Part shown: piece by piece, positions 12,501-23,454 of the stretch
How positions within the stretch are numbered: the first letter of the stretch is position 1
Layout of the letters: each line of letters starts with the position of its first letter
From: Halichondria panicea
Lineage: Eukaryota > Porifera > Demospongiae > Suberitida > Halichondriidae
Length of the DNA: 64,000 nucleotides
Assembly (NCBI RefSeq): GCF_963675165.1
Contig: NC_087380.1
Coordinates: 6,642,071 to 6,706,070, forward strand
Direction of reading: 5' to 3'
The notes under the pieces: generated by a model
Seen by the model: only the letters and a program-made list of their open reading frames with translations
Told to the model about the DNA's origin: nothing
Databases searched by the model: none
Program-made: the position numbers and the translations under genes

Positions 12501-15500
12501 TGGAAACATAAGGTGATGGGGTTGTGGTGATTAATAGAACAACAGATACTTGTTATAGTGTGTAATCGGTTAGAGTAATAAACTTGTATAGCTAACGTCC
12601 TAGACTTCATCACATAATTGTTCAATGGTTTAGGTATCCTGGCTAGGCCTTGCCCAATTATGCTAGCATAATTTTGAGGTGCAGTGGAGCACTATTCATA
12701 AACGCACCGTACCGTAATTACGTACACCGTTATAGGAGAAAAAACGGGTGAAATTTGCTGAGTTAGCAATAATAATTTTTATTTATTCTGTACGTACTAA
12801 GCAATATAAGTATAGGATATACCACACCTAAGAGGAGGATATGCACCCATATATCCTCCACTACCGTGGTTACTCCGAGGCAGAGCCGAGGGGTATGTAG
12901 CGGAGGATATATAGGGTGCATATCTGACTTATACCACGTGACCGCAGCACTATAAAAGGACCTCCCCCTAGCAACAATTCAATCACGATGCAGACTGCAA
13001 AAAAGAACGAGACTATGCCGAATTTTGCAGCCGTCAAAGAGCTAGCTGAGCAACATGTTGACTCCTACAGATGCTCAAGAGCTTCCTTGGTCCAAGCGTT
13101 GACCATTCGACGTCCCTTACTGGAGTTGCAAGCTCTTCTTGGATAAAATGTATCTAAACCGCGCCCATGGACCCATGGAAGCTTAGCCATCTTGTTGGAG
13201 AGCACCTTCCGTGTTTCTGCCGTCGCTTTGAGTCTTAGTACCGTCAAGCATGGCTCTTTTCTCTTTGCTTACTTTCTTGAACAAATGAAAAAACTAAAAA
13301 ACAACTTGAAAAACTGTGCATGCCTGGGGCTGTATGCTAATATTCTATATATCCTACAGCTGTTGACCAATGAGATCAATTTGTGGTGACGTAAGTGTGG
13401 TATAAATATAAATGTTCAAACTGAATGTCAGTAATTATTCTAACTAGATCTAGCTCGCCTTGACCTTGCTTCTTAGGGATTCGATTCTGTACTTGCTCCG
13501 TAGCTGTCTGTGAAGGATGAGGATTCATTGTTTAGTAGAACAGTTCACCAGCTTGATTTCTTGGAACATTAGCCAGCTAGCTACGGAGCGAATCATGCAG
13601 CTACACGTGCGAACGTTATTTCAGAATTAAAACGGGTATTTCCGTACCGTATTAAATTTTAATGAGCTGGCTTCCGTTTCTACGCAAACCGTTGTACGCA
13701 AATTGAACGGTACGGAACGGGAACTTTTATATGAGGGCTACTGTACATATGTTCATAATGTTCACAGTGTCTATAATTCATGATTTACTGGTTTTTAGGT
13801 ACACTTTTGGTTAGAGTAATATCTTCTGAAAATGTTATAGCTTATAGCCTCCCTGAAGAGTATAGGCCTGCTACTGACTGCTTGCGCATGCGCAGCATTA
13901 TTGGATATTTGTTCCCGTAGAATGTCCTATAATACTGAATTTATCACGAAAATATCCTGACAAAGTATTGAACGTCATATACAGAGCTATTTAGCTAGCT
14001 ACAGACAGAGCTGTAGTTTTGTTGTGCAGCTATATATGTACAGCTATTTTCTTTCTGATAGAGTCAGCAGCAGTAGTATAGCAGGTATTAGATGGGCGTG
14101 GCCTGTCTACTAGGCTTTTGTCAGCTTTCACTCCCTTTAGACGATTGTCATCCACACTGTTGCAGGCTGTGGGTCTTTTGTTAGCATAGCCGGCTACGGG
14201 TAGCTATCAGCTCTTTCTTAGAAACCTTCAATCGAACACTTTCTATCTACTTCCTTCAATCCACTTCCGTTCGTTGTGACGTCGTTGTTTTACTGAGCAT
14301 ACACGTTGTAATCCTGCGTTAGCCGGTATCTGGCTAATGGTTAGCGCATACGCAAACAGTCGATACCAGACCCTCTCTTCGAGGAAGAGCGGCCTGGAAT
14401 CGAGGCTAATTATAGCTTAGCTTTAAAAGTTCTCTGGTAAGTTTACAAATAAATGGGCTACATTTTGATACCAAGAAACATCCTCTATGCTTATTCTATT
14501 GTTGAGATATCACTGAAAAACAAAATATTCTCTATTTTCTACCGTTTTGACGACATCACAAGCTGCTAACCACAAATCAATGACACTCTAATTAACCACG
14601 TAAGTGGGCGTACAATAACTGTACGCCCACTCTTAATTAAGTGTGTGGTTGATTAAAGCAGCATTGGTTTGTGGTTTGCAGCTGCTGATGGGCAGTGGTG
14701 GCTACGTAGTAATTAGTGGTGCAAATATATGGCATATTGCACTGACTTGTTAGCTTTGATGTGCCTGGCTTCACTGTGCAATATGCCATATATATGCACT
14801 GTGGTTTCTTTGATCTTTTGCTCAAACAAGCAACAAATTGATATCAACACCATTTCTCAAAAATGTTCCGATCGAAAGATACTTACATTTAAGGTTGTGG
14901 TCAACCGTTTGCTCATTAATTATTCATGAGCTAGATCTAGTGATCTTTTCCAGCTAGAATGAGCTGGAAGTCCAGCTGAAACGCAGTAGTCATTTCATGG
15001 CTCGAATAGACATTTTTATTATAAAGCTTAGGTACAGTCTACTGTAGGATCACTATATGCAGGGCGGGTCGAAGAGATATTTTGAAAAAAGGCTACTGAA
15101 AGCTCACAAGAGGCTGTTTTCCTTGGCAGTGGAGTTAGTCTACATATTATTATTTTGGGAGAGTTTGTTGGCCTGGAAAGAAAAAAACGCTTCGACCCGC
15201 CCTCCAGAATGGTAAGAAGCATCATATAAGACCAAGAACACAGAGCTAGAAGTGTTTTTGGAAGTTTAAAAGGACTACTAGTTTTGTGTTGTTTCTAGTA
15301 ACTTGATGATCGCTCAGAGCTTCCACTGGAAGATGTTTTGAAGATTGATACTTGTCATACAGATTGATACACCGATATATTTATTATGTATGTGCTTCAA
15401 ATTTCTCTCATGGCATTTATAGTTTCACAAAAATCATAAGAAAAATCATGAATATTCATGAGCAAACTGTTTACCGTAACCTTAAGTACAGCTACTCACA

Positions 15501-15777
15501 AATGTGTGGGTAATCTACTCTCGATGCACTGTAGAGTGCATGCATGGCATCTCAGTGTGTATAGGATTGCAGTAATTTCTTATTGAGTTTTATAGCTGTG
15601 CACGTTTTGATAGTGCTATAATGATGCTACACACACTACAGCTGTGTTTCATCCCTTCCCTCCTCCTGCAGGCCCACGATGATCAAGTATGGTATCAGCA
15701 ACATCAGAGAGCTCGTGGGTCACAAGGTCAACCTGGAGATGGTGCACAACAACCCTCTCTGTCGATTGGACGCTTAG
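6532..15777 (+). CDS. FARSA: Phenylalanyl-tRNA synthetase alpha subunit, complete, 12 exons
   Basis: Catalytic alpha subunit of cytosolic PheRS, which charges tRNA-Phe as an alpha2beta2 enzyme. Exons: 6532-6678, 6909-7049, 7812-7913, 8082-8191, 8345-8437, 8529-8657, 9034-9149, 10018-10102, 10641-10909, 11374-11451, 12206-12320 and 15672-15777. They total 1491 nt, all in frame with GT-AG borders, giving 496 aa against about 508 in human. The N-terminal winged-helix region ([17 protein letters not shown]) is followed by the linker KIGFSKAMS and the class II synthetase core: [66 protein letters not shown], and [13 protein letters not shown] with [18 protein letters not shown]. It ends [19 protein letters not shown]. 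Intron 7 holds a 627-bp insertion, intron 2 a 33-bp minisatellite and intron 11 a 3.2-kb element. Identity is secure. Confidence 0.96.
7450..7688. repeat. 33-bp minisatellite in FARSA intron 2
   Basis: About seven near-identical head-to-tail units of 33 bp, each containing CTGTATCTACTGTAGTC. Because 33 is a multiple of three, long repetitive open frames appear on both strands; these are repeat artefacts, not genes. The first unit diverges slightly (TTTTGTATC, shorter spacer). Confidence 0.92.
8322..8341. repeat. (CA)n microsatellite in FARSA intron 4
   Basis: A CA repeat of about ten units ending three bases before exon 5 (8345). It serves as part of the splice acceptor context. Confidence 0.75.
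9302..9928. mobile_element. Non-autonomous element with CAGGG ends and 5-bp target duplication, FARSA intron 7
   Basis: The 627-bp segment begins CAGGGCTCG and ends CGAGCCCTG. It is flanked on both sides by CATTA (9297-9301 and 9929-9933), which is a 5-bp target duplication. No coding frame of note is inside. The ends resemble those of the large element at 22336-33656 and the one at 31940-32889, suggesting a shared transposition machinery. Confidence 0.72.
12836..12925. repeat. Imperfect palindrome upstream of a TATA box
   Basis: GGATATGCACCC on the left pairs with GGGTGCATATC on the right, and ATATATCCTCC pairs with GGAGGATATAT. They surround a central stretch of about 40 bp. The structure lies inside the insert nested in the FARSA intron 11 element. 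Confidence 0.65.
12988..13146 (+). CDS. Small ORF (52 aa) with a TATA box, function unknown
   Basis: ATG at 12988, 37 bp downstream of a good TATA box (TATAAAAGG at 12951) and 50 bp downstream of a CACGTG E-box at 12935. The peptide starts [19 protein letters not shown] and ends with a stop at 13144-13146. I recognise no family. It lies within transposon-derived DNA, so it may be the start of a decayed transposon gene. A 60-aa frame also overlaps on the opposite strand (13065-13247), which weakens the case for either. Confidence 0.25.
   Translation: MQTAKKNETMPNFAAVKELAEQHVDSYRCSRASLVQALTIRRPLLELQALLG
15062..15202. mobile_element. Short inverted-repeat element (MITE) nested in the foldback element
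   Basis: About 141 bp bounded by GGGCGGGTCGAAG and its reverse complement CTTCGACCCGCCC. No coding frame of its own. Target duplication not resolved. Confidence 0.6.
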
Positions 15778-16029
15778 AGCTTATAACTATGTGTGTAAAA
15801 TAATCACTAGACATTTTTAGTCTGTATATAATTATTTGTTGCATTTTGAGTGGGCAGATCAAAGGAAACACTGTGCCAATATCTGCCATATGGCACAGGT
15901 CAGATGGTGAACTGTGCCACTATATCTAGATACTGGCACAGCAAAGGAAGCTCCTGTATTTTTTATAATGACTATAAGGTTTAATGTCATTATCATACTT
16001 ATATATATATAGTATATAATGATACTGAT

Positions 16030-16507
16030 TATAATGAAAGCACCGCAGGTGCTGATGCCTCGGTGGATGTGCCAAAGCTACATAACATAAAGATACTTTT
16101 ATACACCTACATGATGAACACAATTTGCTGCAGGCACACTGAGTATAGCAACACTAGCTCCATGGACAAGTTTTTCTATAGGCACTCTCCTGCAACGGTA
16201 GGCTAGTCTAGAATACCCGCCTCAACCTCGCCTCAACCTTTTAGGTTGAGGAGGGTATTCGAGACTAACGGTAAGCATAACTCCAAACTAAAAGAGCGGG
16301 TAATGATCGACCATGATTGTTGTTAAAAACGATTGATGCCAAAGTTCAAGTCTAAAATTGATTGCTGAGCCTAGTTGGGCGGAGTCCAACCAAATGCGTG
16401 GGGTTGGGCATCCTACTTAGCTTTAGGGTGTGGCTAACTTATTCTATGCACGCACACTGTAGATCTACTACCGCATACCTCGCTTGCGCATGCGCACGGA
16501 GGCATAA
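16030..16507. mobile_element. Repeat family G, copy 1, with a nested palindrome
   Basis: Starts TATAATGAAAGCACCGCAGG and ends at a GCGCATGCGCAC/GAGGCATAA motif. The same beginning and end recur at 28225-28759, and a 3' part recurs at about 17335-17508. Inside, 16200-16268 is a small hairpin (GTTGAGG paired with CCTCAACC, and AGTCT/AGACT ends). It fills most of the gap between FARSA and the TRAF-like gene. Confidence 0.6.
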
Positions 16508-16590
16508 CTTCTGAAGAACAGATATAATTATTATGTGATAGAAGTCTTTAAACATCTATACCACTGACTGTAGTTCTAATCCTTCGCTGT

Positions 16591-17860
16591 TTAAACATAG
16601 TGTATTTCACATTCAAGGAATACAGAGTCATCCTGTATATATCCTCTCATTAGTTCCGTTTGAGATGCGATGTTTGGGCAGCCATAGATAATATTTTTAT
16701 CTGTATCGGGTTTTGCACATGTGGAACTGTCTTGTGATCCAAGAGATCTGATAATGTCTCTGCCGCCAGTCTTGTTGATCACTTTAAATGTGATTTGGTG
16801 GGGGAAAGGCCATTCAAGCTCACTGTCAAATTCCCCCTTTATGATCATGAAGTTGAGTGACATGCTAGGTTCATTGTTGATGAGATCAAAATGCATGCTA
16901 AGACGTACTTTGTAGCGGCATCTCTCCAAAAAGAATGGCTGACTGGAAAATGTTTTGTCCTCTGCCAACGATTCAACTATTTTCTGATGGATTTGTGAGA
17001 ACACTGTCAGGATGTTGCCACTATCTGCTTCTACTGCACGAAAATTTCCTGCCAGTTGACTTCTCAAAATTTGTCTTCGATGATGTACAGCAGCATTTTC
17101 TGCTCGGGCTCTTTGAAGTTCTTTTTCCAATTCTCTTTTGTCTAGGACTAATTTCATCAGCACTTGAAATGGCGAAAAACCTTCTACATTTTCAGCTTTC
17201 ATATCTTCAGTTTCTTGTTCACTTATCCTGTGTTCATATGGTTTCATCTGCAGAGAAAAAGAAATTATGATTATATATATATTTATAATTAAAGACAAGT
17301 GTAAAAGTAATTAGTGTAGAGGCCTTCAATGTGAGTCAAACTATCAAGAAAAAAGCTTTAGTTTGCTAATCCACGAATCAAAATCCAAGAGCTAGAAGCC
17401 TATAGAAGCTGTTAGTTTTCGTCGCATTGCAACCGTTGATCAGTTACACCTAGAATACACACACAGACACACAGTCGTATCCCTCGTGCGGCTACGCCTC
17501 GAGGAATAATGAGTTGTGTTTTGCGAGTTGCGTTAATTAAAGTGGGTTACATCGAAATCAGAGGAAAACTCTATTAAGTCTATTAGGGTTCATGAAGTCA
17601 AAAACGGTGAATAGAAATTTCGTTTGACTTCATTGCATGCGTTCCGGTAGGCTAACGCGTTCGTTTGTGGAGGTCAGCTTTCCCACAGAGCTAACGAAAA
17701 AATTATACAGAACGAATTTTTTACCCCACAAAAGTTACCCGCGTATACGGTAATTAGTTTTGAAGCACCGTACAACCATAACAATCATTCACACAAATAC
17801 TACCCTTGTTTGAATTTGTTGTCCCTCATATTCAGTAACTGGAAAATCTCTTTGGTCCAT
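16591..17860 (-). CDS. TRAF-C (MATH) domain protein lacking a RING finger, two exons
   Basis: Coding exons 17860-17804 (MDQRDFPVTEYEG start) and 17247-16591 join in frame for about 237 aa. A charged, probably coiled-coil stretch (LDKRELEKELQRARAENAAV) precedes a divergent TRAF-C domain. The best parts of that domain are SLNFMIIKGEFDSELEWPF, ITFKVINKTGGRDII and NIIYGCPNIASQTEL. These align with MSLFFIIMKGEFDNILQWPF, VTFKLINQTGNRDII and NIASGCPRFVSHAEL of the plus-strand TRAF next door, so the two are paralogues. No RING or TRAF zinc fingers are present between 17860 and 18256, and the usual WKI start of TRAF-C is missing. It may act as an adaptor that trimerises or competes with full TRAFs, which is inference. 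The first exon is predicted from an ATG and a GTAGTA donor and needs RNA support. Confidence 0.72.
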
Positions 17861-18255
17861 TCTTTTAATAGCGGTATTCTTGAGTGAAGCTTTGTAGATA
17901 CTAGATCTATATGACAATGACTGCATGTCATGTAGCTAAGTTCGGTACTAGACAAATTTAACTATCAATTAGTATATATAGTGAATCAAGGAAGTTTTCC
18001 CAGGAGACACTTGTATGTTGTACCTACTTGTACTTACCTAGTACCTAGTGATTGGCTTGCTGCTTTGAGGGGCATTCCCCGGGACGGTCCCATTTTCTAG
18101 TCTACATCAGTAAGGGATAGTCCTGGGGAATGTCCCTGGGAAACCCCAAGGACTATTATTGAGCCAGTACTACGTGTACGTACGTACTGTGTCTTTGTCT
18201 TGTACTTCTTCATACACGTACACAGACTGATCTACCTAACTAGCTCTCATCCACG
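17861..18255. promoter_or_regulatory. Shared promoter region of two divergent TRAF genes
   Basis: 395 bp lie between the two start codons. It contains an imperfect inverted repeat around 18070-18150 (GGGGCATTCCCCGGGAC paired with GTCCCTGGGAAACCCC, also TCCTGGGGAATGTCCC). GGGGCATTCCCC and GGGGAATGTCCC resemble NF-kB/Rel sites (GGGRNNYYCC). TRAF proteins act in NF-kB signalling, so feedback control is plausible but unproven. Confidence 0.45.
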
Positions 18256-20946
18256 ATGTCAGGACATAAGGTAGACAGTAGAGACAAATACCAGTGCCCT
18301 CACTGTAAACTCCTCCTGAAGGATGCCATCCAAACCCTCTGTGGTCACTGGCTATGTGAAAGCTGTGCTGACGAACTGCTTGAGTCTGTGTAAGTTTTGT
18401 CAATAGTATGCCGAGCACCTAGCCTACTGTTTTCAGCCTTGTACCGCTATTTACTAGTACTATAGTAGCCTTTTTCACAGGCCTCCTCCTGAGTAGAGGA
18501 AGTGGGTGTAGGGACGAGGGTATTACTATTAGGCCACTCCAAGTGACACTCTGGTTTCTGGTCCTGAAGTTTTTCTAATTGCATGCGGGCGGGCGGCTTT
18601 TCTCATTATGTCATTATCAATTTCACCTTATGAATCTCATTATTAATATTTTTGCAAATGAATATCATTATCACATTATTTTGTACCATATGGACCATTC
18701 TGCGCATGCGTAGTAGAAATAATGAGATAGAAATCCAAGAATAAAATCTGATGCGGGCGGTGGACCAGAAACCAGAGTATCACTTGGAGTGGCCTTATAG
18801 TGTCGCGAGCGCGGTCATTTGAACCTCTATCTTAAATCCTCAATCTACGAGCTTCGAAAATAAGCTGCTAACGGTATAGTTACTATAGTATAATTATAAT
18901 TATACTCTACTAGCATAATTAAATAATGTAGCTAGCTGCATGTCGCTACTCTTTACAATGTAGAAGCAGTAACTCTTTAGAAGCAGTAAATTGCCTTCCG
19001 TAAAAAGTAACTATAAATTGGAATGTCCTGAAGTTTTAATGTAGGTGCCATGTAAAGTCAATCATTTGATTTTGTACGTGGCCCCTTTATTAGACCTTTT
19101 ACGGTAAGCTCGAGGGTGTCACGTATTTGTTGGGTATCCTTAAATCGAAGTATTACAATTGAAAGCATAACATTTTCCCCACACACGCTAGTTCACCAAA
19201 GTGTCCACGGGCAGACTGTCAGGAAGATCTTAGAGCAGACGCAGATGAGGGAGCAGACGCAGATGAGGGAGCAGAGGTATGTTTTCTTTTCATAAAGATC
19301 TTTAATTTAAGGAAGCGTTCACATACAGTACTTTCCGGATCGGTTTGTTCGGCGCGAGATCGAGGGGCTGATAGTAAGCTGCAGCAACCGACCAGAGGGG
19401 TGCCAGTGGGAGGACAGGCTGGTGAAACTTGATGATCACCGAAATATCTGCTCATTTGCCATCCTTGATTGCCTGTGTTGCGGAAAAGTCCTGCCAATAA
19501 ACCAAATGGAATCTCACAGACTGGCCTGTCCAAAGGCGTTAATAAAATGCCCACTTGCAGAGTTTGGATGCCAACATACTCAACAGGTAAACTAACTAAC
19601 TACAATTCAATAGTACTTAACATGAGTTCTCTTCATACAGATAACCAGAGAGGGGCTGAGGAACCATATTGCTACTCATTCGTTGGAACATCCCGAAATG
19701 ATGGTTGATGCCGTACAGCTTCTTAAAAAGCAAACCAAGCATCATATCAAACCGATTATCCCACAAGCTGACGATGACAGCAATGCAACTGGTAAAGATT
19801 TCGGTCGAATGTCTGATGGGATTGAGAGAGATTGTGCGGTACGGAAAGTGAAATCAAAGGAATTTCGAGCTACTGATGGGCTAAAGAGAGATTATGCTGG
19901 AGAGAGGGTGAAATCAAAAGCAGATGGCGTACAAATATCTCCGGATCCACTAACACAGTCGTGGAAATTCAAATCACAGGTAATCGGCTAGGTTATAATT
20001 ATTACATAATTAGTATACACTCTTCTTTATAGAGTCCTGAAATGGGAAGTTTTTCGCTGGAGCTTCAATCTCCCAAAGGTGCCACACCTTGTGTGCTGCC
20101 AGACACAAGGTGAGCATCACTTTCCTATTATTTGGGAATTAATATGTTGATGTTGTTGATGTTTACAGATTACAAGGTATGCTTCAACGAGACATTTTTG
20201 AGACACAGGCTGAGAAAGCTCGCCTAGAGTATGAGATAAGACAAACAAATGAAGATACTTGCGATAAAAAAAAAGATATCGTAGCACTGGAAACGAGGGC
20301 CATACAATTGTCGAGTGTAGAACAATTTACGAGCGTTCTTGAGGCAAAATTTAATGCTGAATTGAAACGAAAGGACGAAGAGATCAGTACCCTGAGGAAC
20401 AACGTGACAAAGCTTGAGAAAGCAATGCGATCTAAACATGCAGAGTTTGAGGATAGAGATTTCCGATTGTCGCTGATTGAAAACAGCAACCATGATGGCA
20501 GTATGATCTGGAAGATCCCACAGTTCAATCAGAGAATGGCAGATGCACAGAGTGGCAGATACACCTCGATCTTCAGCCTTCCATTCTTCACAGGACGATA
20601 CGGCTACAAAATGTGCCTGAGGCTCTACATTCTGGGAGACGGTATTGGAAAGAACACTCACATGTCGCTGTTCTTCATAATTATGAAGGGAGAGTTTGAC
20701 AACATTCTACAATGGCCTTTCACATCCAAGGTGACCTTCAAGCTGATCAACCAGACAGGGAATAGGGACATCATCGACACTTTCCAACCAGACCCCATGA
20801 GCAGCTCTTTCCAAAAGCCAAAGTCTGATATGAACATTGCAAGTGGTTGTCCAAGGTTTGTGTCTCACGCTGAACTAGATGGTTTTATTGCTGATGACAT
20901 GATGCTCTTCCAAATCTTTGTATATAGCCAATTGAGGAACAGTTGA
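18256..20946 (+). CDS. TRAF family signalling adaptor (RING, TRAF zinc fingers, coiled coil, TRAF-C)
   Basis: Exons 18256-18389, 19192-19276, 19329-19586, 19641-19979, 20033-20109 and 20169-20946 join in frame with GT-AG borders into 556 aa. Domains in order: RING finger (CPHC, CGHWLCESC, then SPKCPRADC across the first splice), a short ADADEG repeat (18-bp unit twice in DNA), and TRAF-type zinc fingers (CSNRPEGCQWEDRL, HRNICSFAILDC, HRLACPKALIKCPL). A charged coiled coil follows (about residues 300-400: EKARLEYEIRQTNED, LKRKDEEISTLRNNVTKLEK). The C-terminal TRAF-C domain has MIWKIPQF, RYGYKMCLRLYILGDG, HMSLFFIIMKGEFD and NIASGCPRF. Like vertebrate TRAF2/3/5 it is expected to be a ubiquitin ligase adaptor below TNF-type or innate immune receptors. 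It is shorter in the linker than human TRAF2/3. The subfamily cannot be settled by eye. Confidence 0.93.
18532..18794. mobile_element. PIF/Harbinger-like MITE in TRAF intron 1
   Basis: 263 bp bounded by GGCCACTCCAAGTGA and its inverted counterpart, with long terminal inverted repeats of about 33 bp (GGTTTCTGGTCC paired with GGACCAGAAACC). It is flanked by TTA on both sides. A 3-bp TWA target duplication is typical of PIF/Harbinger. Partial relatives of the end appear near 21070 and 21765. Confidence 0.75.
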
Positions 20947-21257
20947 CAGTTTATTGGATCTATTATTGGAGCCTATATTTGTGCATTACATAATTGTATA
21001 TACGAGTAACTATTCAGCTTGAATTTATCAGATCGTAAAAAAAGAGCAATGGTTACTGTAGATCTATTACGCCACTCCAACTTATGAGTTAGTTTCCCGT
21101 CCAGCTCCGTCATGCTCACTGCGCTAGCTACTGTACCTCATGAAAATTCCTTAAATTGTAGTATTTACCTCTGAGTTAAATTGATTTTTGTGGTGTGTCT
21201 GTGATTTTATTAATGCGATGTAATCCTGTTATTCATGATCCAATATTGGCATTTAGC
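20947..21257. other. Intergenic, 3' side of the TRAF gene
   Basis: No gene seen. It contains a partial MITE end (GCCACTCCAACTTATGAGTT near 21071) related to the TRAF intron 1 element. Confidence 0.5.
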
Positions 21258-21640
21258 AGACTAAGCGATGGTATACTGTCAGTGTTCCTACTGCGGCTGT
21301 TCCTACCTGCGACACACATGCGGGTCATTGCACTATCGTTGCACTGGTGCGGTTACTATCAGTAACACCCAGGTCCCAAATGAAGAACCAGGTCTCTTGG
21401 AGGACATTAGACCTAGACAGACATTCAAGACCACCATTAATGTATCCTCTACACCTGCATCACTCAGCTCCGGTTCAAGCCTGCCTACAACTAATAACTC
21501 AAAGGTAAGGGAATTCTTATAAAGTCTAACTCATTTGAGTATCCAATCTCTCTCTCGATTCATAATAATTATACGTCCTCGGTCTACTATAGTATTGTCA
21601 GTCAAAACTAACACTGGCTATATACATAACCTTCTGCAGG
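21258..21640 (+). pseudogene. FARSA fragment (intron 9, exon 10 start, intron 10)
   Basis: Begins GACTAAGCGATGGTATACTG, like FARSA intron 9 at 11071, and continues through CATCACTCAGCTCCGG and GCCTGCCTACAAC of exon 10. It then skips to AAGGTAAGGGAATTC of intron 10 and ends near CTTCTGCAGGGCTCAAG, the start of exon 11. Most of exon 10 is lost, so it is not functional. Confidence 0.8.
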
Positions 21641-22335
21641 GCTCAAGGGATTGCCACATATATACATTGCTGTCTGCTACATGTATATCAAAATAGATTT
21701 TTCCTTTTCCTTACTGTAGTGATTTATACTTGCATTCCGTTTTCTTATTTACATTACTTTAGGCCACTCCAACAAAGAAGTTAGTTTCCCACCCCGAATT
21801 ATCAGAATTTTGACGAGGGCGAGCTCTTCATTACCATTACCCATTATCATTATGAATATCATTATGTGAAATATCTATTTTGCCCGACAAATCTTGCAGC
21901 CACATGGCCTTGTGCATGGCTTGGATGATGTCATATTAATTACCAAATAATGGAGTAAAAGGGTACAAAGGTCAATAATAATGAGATAGGCTGAAAAGCA
22001 TGCGCACTCATATGGCGCGCCGTGTGTTTCAACAACAACGTCTGCATGTGCATAGGTGTGTCCTGGTGTGAATATACCGAGATAGCATGCACGTGCATGC
22101 AATGATCGCCTTATGTAGAGATCATGTCTGCACATGCAGTGATAATGTCTGCACATCCAACGATTATGTATGCCATTAGGCCGACTCTCTGCATGCACAT
22201 GCAACCATTAGTCTCTGCGTGTGGGGTAGCTAGAACGAGAGAGTGTTCATTTTTTTAGCAGTATAGGTCTCTGTGTGGCCATATGGCGCGCCGTGTGTTT
22301 CAAAAACAATGTCTACATGTACATAGGTGTGTCCT
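21641..22335. repeat. Repeat-derived intergenic DNA, with an empty-site copy
   Basis: No gene seen. About 21960-22220 and 22250-22335 are two copies of the same repeat (shared CGCGCCGTGTGTTTC and CATAGGTGTGTCCT). The first copy runs on uninterrupted as GTCCTGGTGTGAATAT at 22060; the second is broken at GTCCT by the 11.3-kb element and resumes at 33657. Confidence 0.7.
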
Positions 22336-22446
22336 CAGGGGCGTAGCCAGGATTTTAGAGAAAGGGGTGCTATCATAGATGAAAGAGGGCGCGAAGCGTC
22401 CGTATGGCAAGCGGTTTGTAACATAAGTATTATTATGACGTTGACA

Positions 22447-22500
22447 TGCTTTACAGCATGACGTGAGGGCCTTACGGCCCTCACGTCATGCTGTAAAGCA
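22447..22500. repeat. Perfect 25-bp inverted repeat with a 4-nt loop
   Basis: The arm TGCTTTACAGCATGACGTGA plus GGGCC is followed by loop TTAC and its exact complement. It lies close inside the left end of the 11.3-kb element. Such a sequence would fold into a cruciform or a stable RNA hairpin. Confidence 0.85.
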
Positions 22501-23454
22501 CGTCACGTAATGTAGGATGTGCAAGGAACCGCGCATGCGCAAAGTGGAAAAGGTATGTGGACCTCCTTGGAGCACGAGTGCTACTGCAGTTATACATGGT
22601 GGCTGGATGTCCCTCTATATCAGAGACTGTTAACTCTCTTTCCTGATGTCATGGTGTTGTGATGATGCAAAAGGTGTAAGCGGCTCAACTTTAAATCATA
22701 ACGGTTGATGTACAAACAGACAGTGGAAGCCTTACTCTCAACTCTTCACAAGTGCAGTGCAGTTTATTTTTCCCCTCAATCATCACAACACTGATGTATA
22801 TACTAGCATTGGTGAATGTGCTATTTGGCTGGTTATTAATCTCCTTGTGGAGGAAATGCAAGTGCCCTGTGAAGAAACCTTTTACAGTAGCTTTCTCAAC
22901 TGAAGGCAGAGCCTCTAAAATCGGCTCCCTCTCTGACTACACAAGACTGTGGTGATCTGAATGATCCACAGAGGAGAACACTATCATGAGGTGGGTATAA
23001 AGTATATTATGTGTGTACAGTATCATCGACTCTCGCTATTCTGGCTCTCTGAAGTACGGCCACCTCAATATACCCGCCATTTGGTTTGGCACGGATTGCT
23101 AGCTATAGTTGTTTATACTACACACTTGCCTTGAAATGTATACCTGCCAGTTCTGGCTGCCCCTAACTATATGTGATATATACGTTTTTATTTTTATTAC
23201 GGCCGGATGTGACGTTTTGGGTGTAGTTTGGCAGACAAGAGCATTATCTTTGCACCGCAAAATCATGCAGTCATTAGATTCGAGGTAGGGTCGTTTTAGC
23301 CGCGGCTATTTTCTGAAATGTGGCTACCTCGCTATTCTTGCCAAGCTCCACTGTCTAAGTGTGGCTGGATTAACAATGTATGTGCATGGTATTGCATGCA
23401 TGTGTGTGTGCAAATTAATAAAGTGTGTTTTATCGTTGTGTTTTCCATTCAGGT

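Larger units (their letters stand above)
12361..15533. mobile_element. Long-armed foldback element in FARSA intron 11, with nested inserts
   Basis: Its ends are inverted copies: TACAGTGCATC at 12361, then GAGAGTAGATTACC, and the reverse complement ending at 15533. The two arms meet at a small hairpin near 14600-14625 (GTGGGCGTACA, short loop, TGTACGCCCAC). The related truncated copy at 62016-63060 shows which parts are original. Inserts of about 1.1 kb (roughly 12660-13738) and 0.6 kb (roughly 13860-14440) lie in the left arm, and the right arm is shortened. The FARSA copy at 36209-36790 has the same intron without this element and serves as the empty site. The transposon class is not recognised. 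Confidence 0.7.

Noticed and set aside
12838..12925. Transcription terminator
   Set aside because: The inverted repeat lies upstream of a TATA box in a transposon insert, and hairpin terminators do not apply to animal genes.
20184..20661. Minus-strand frames of 114 and 145 codons
   Set aside because: Antisense shadows of the last TRAF exon.
22752..22955. A 67-codon frame with one possible membrane helix (MYILALVNVLFGWLLISLW)
   Set aside because: Short, no homolog recognised, inside transposon-derived DNA and without promoter or splice support; a hydrophobic stretch of this size arises easily by chance.
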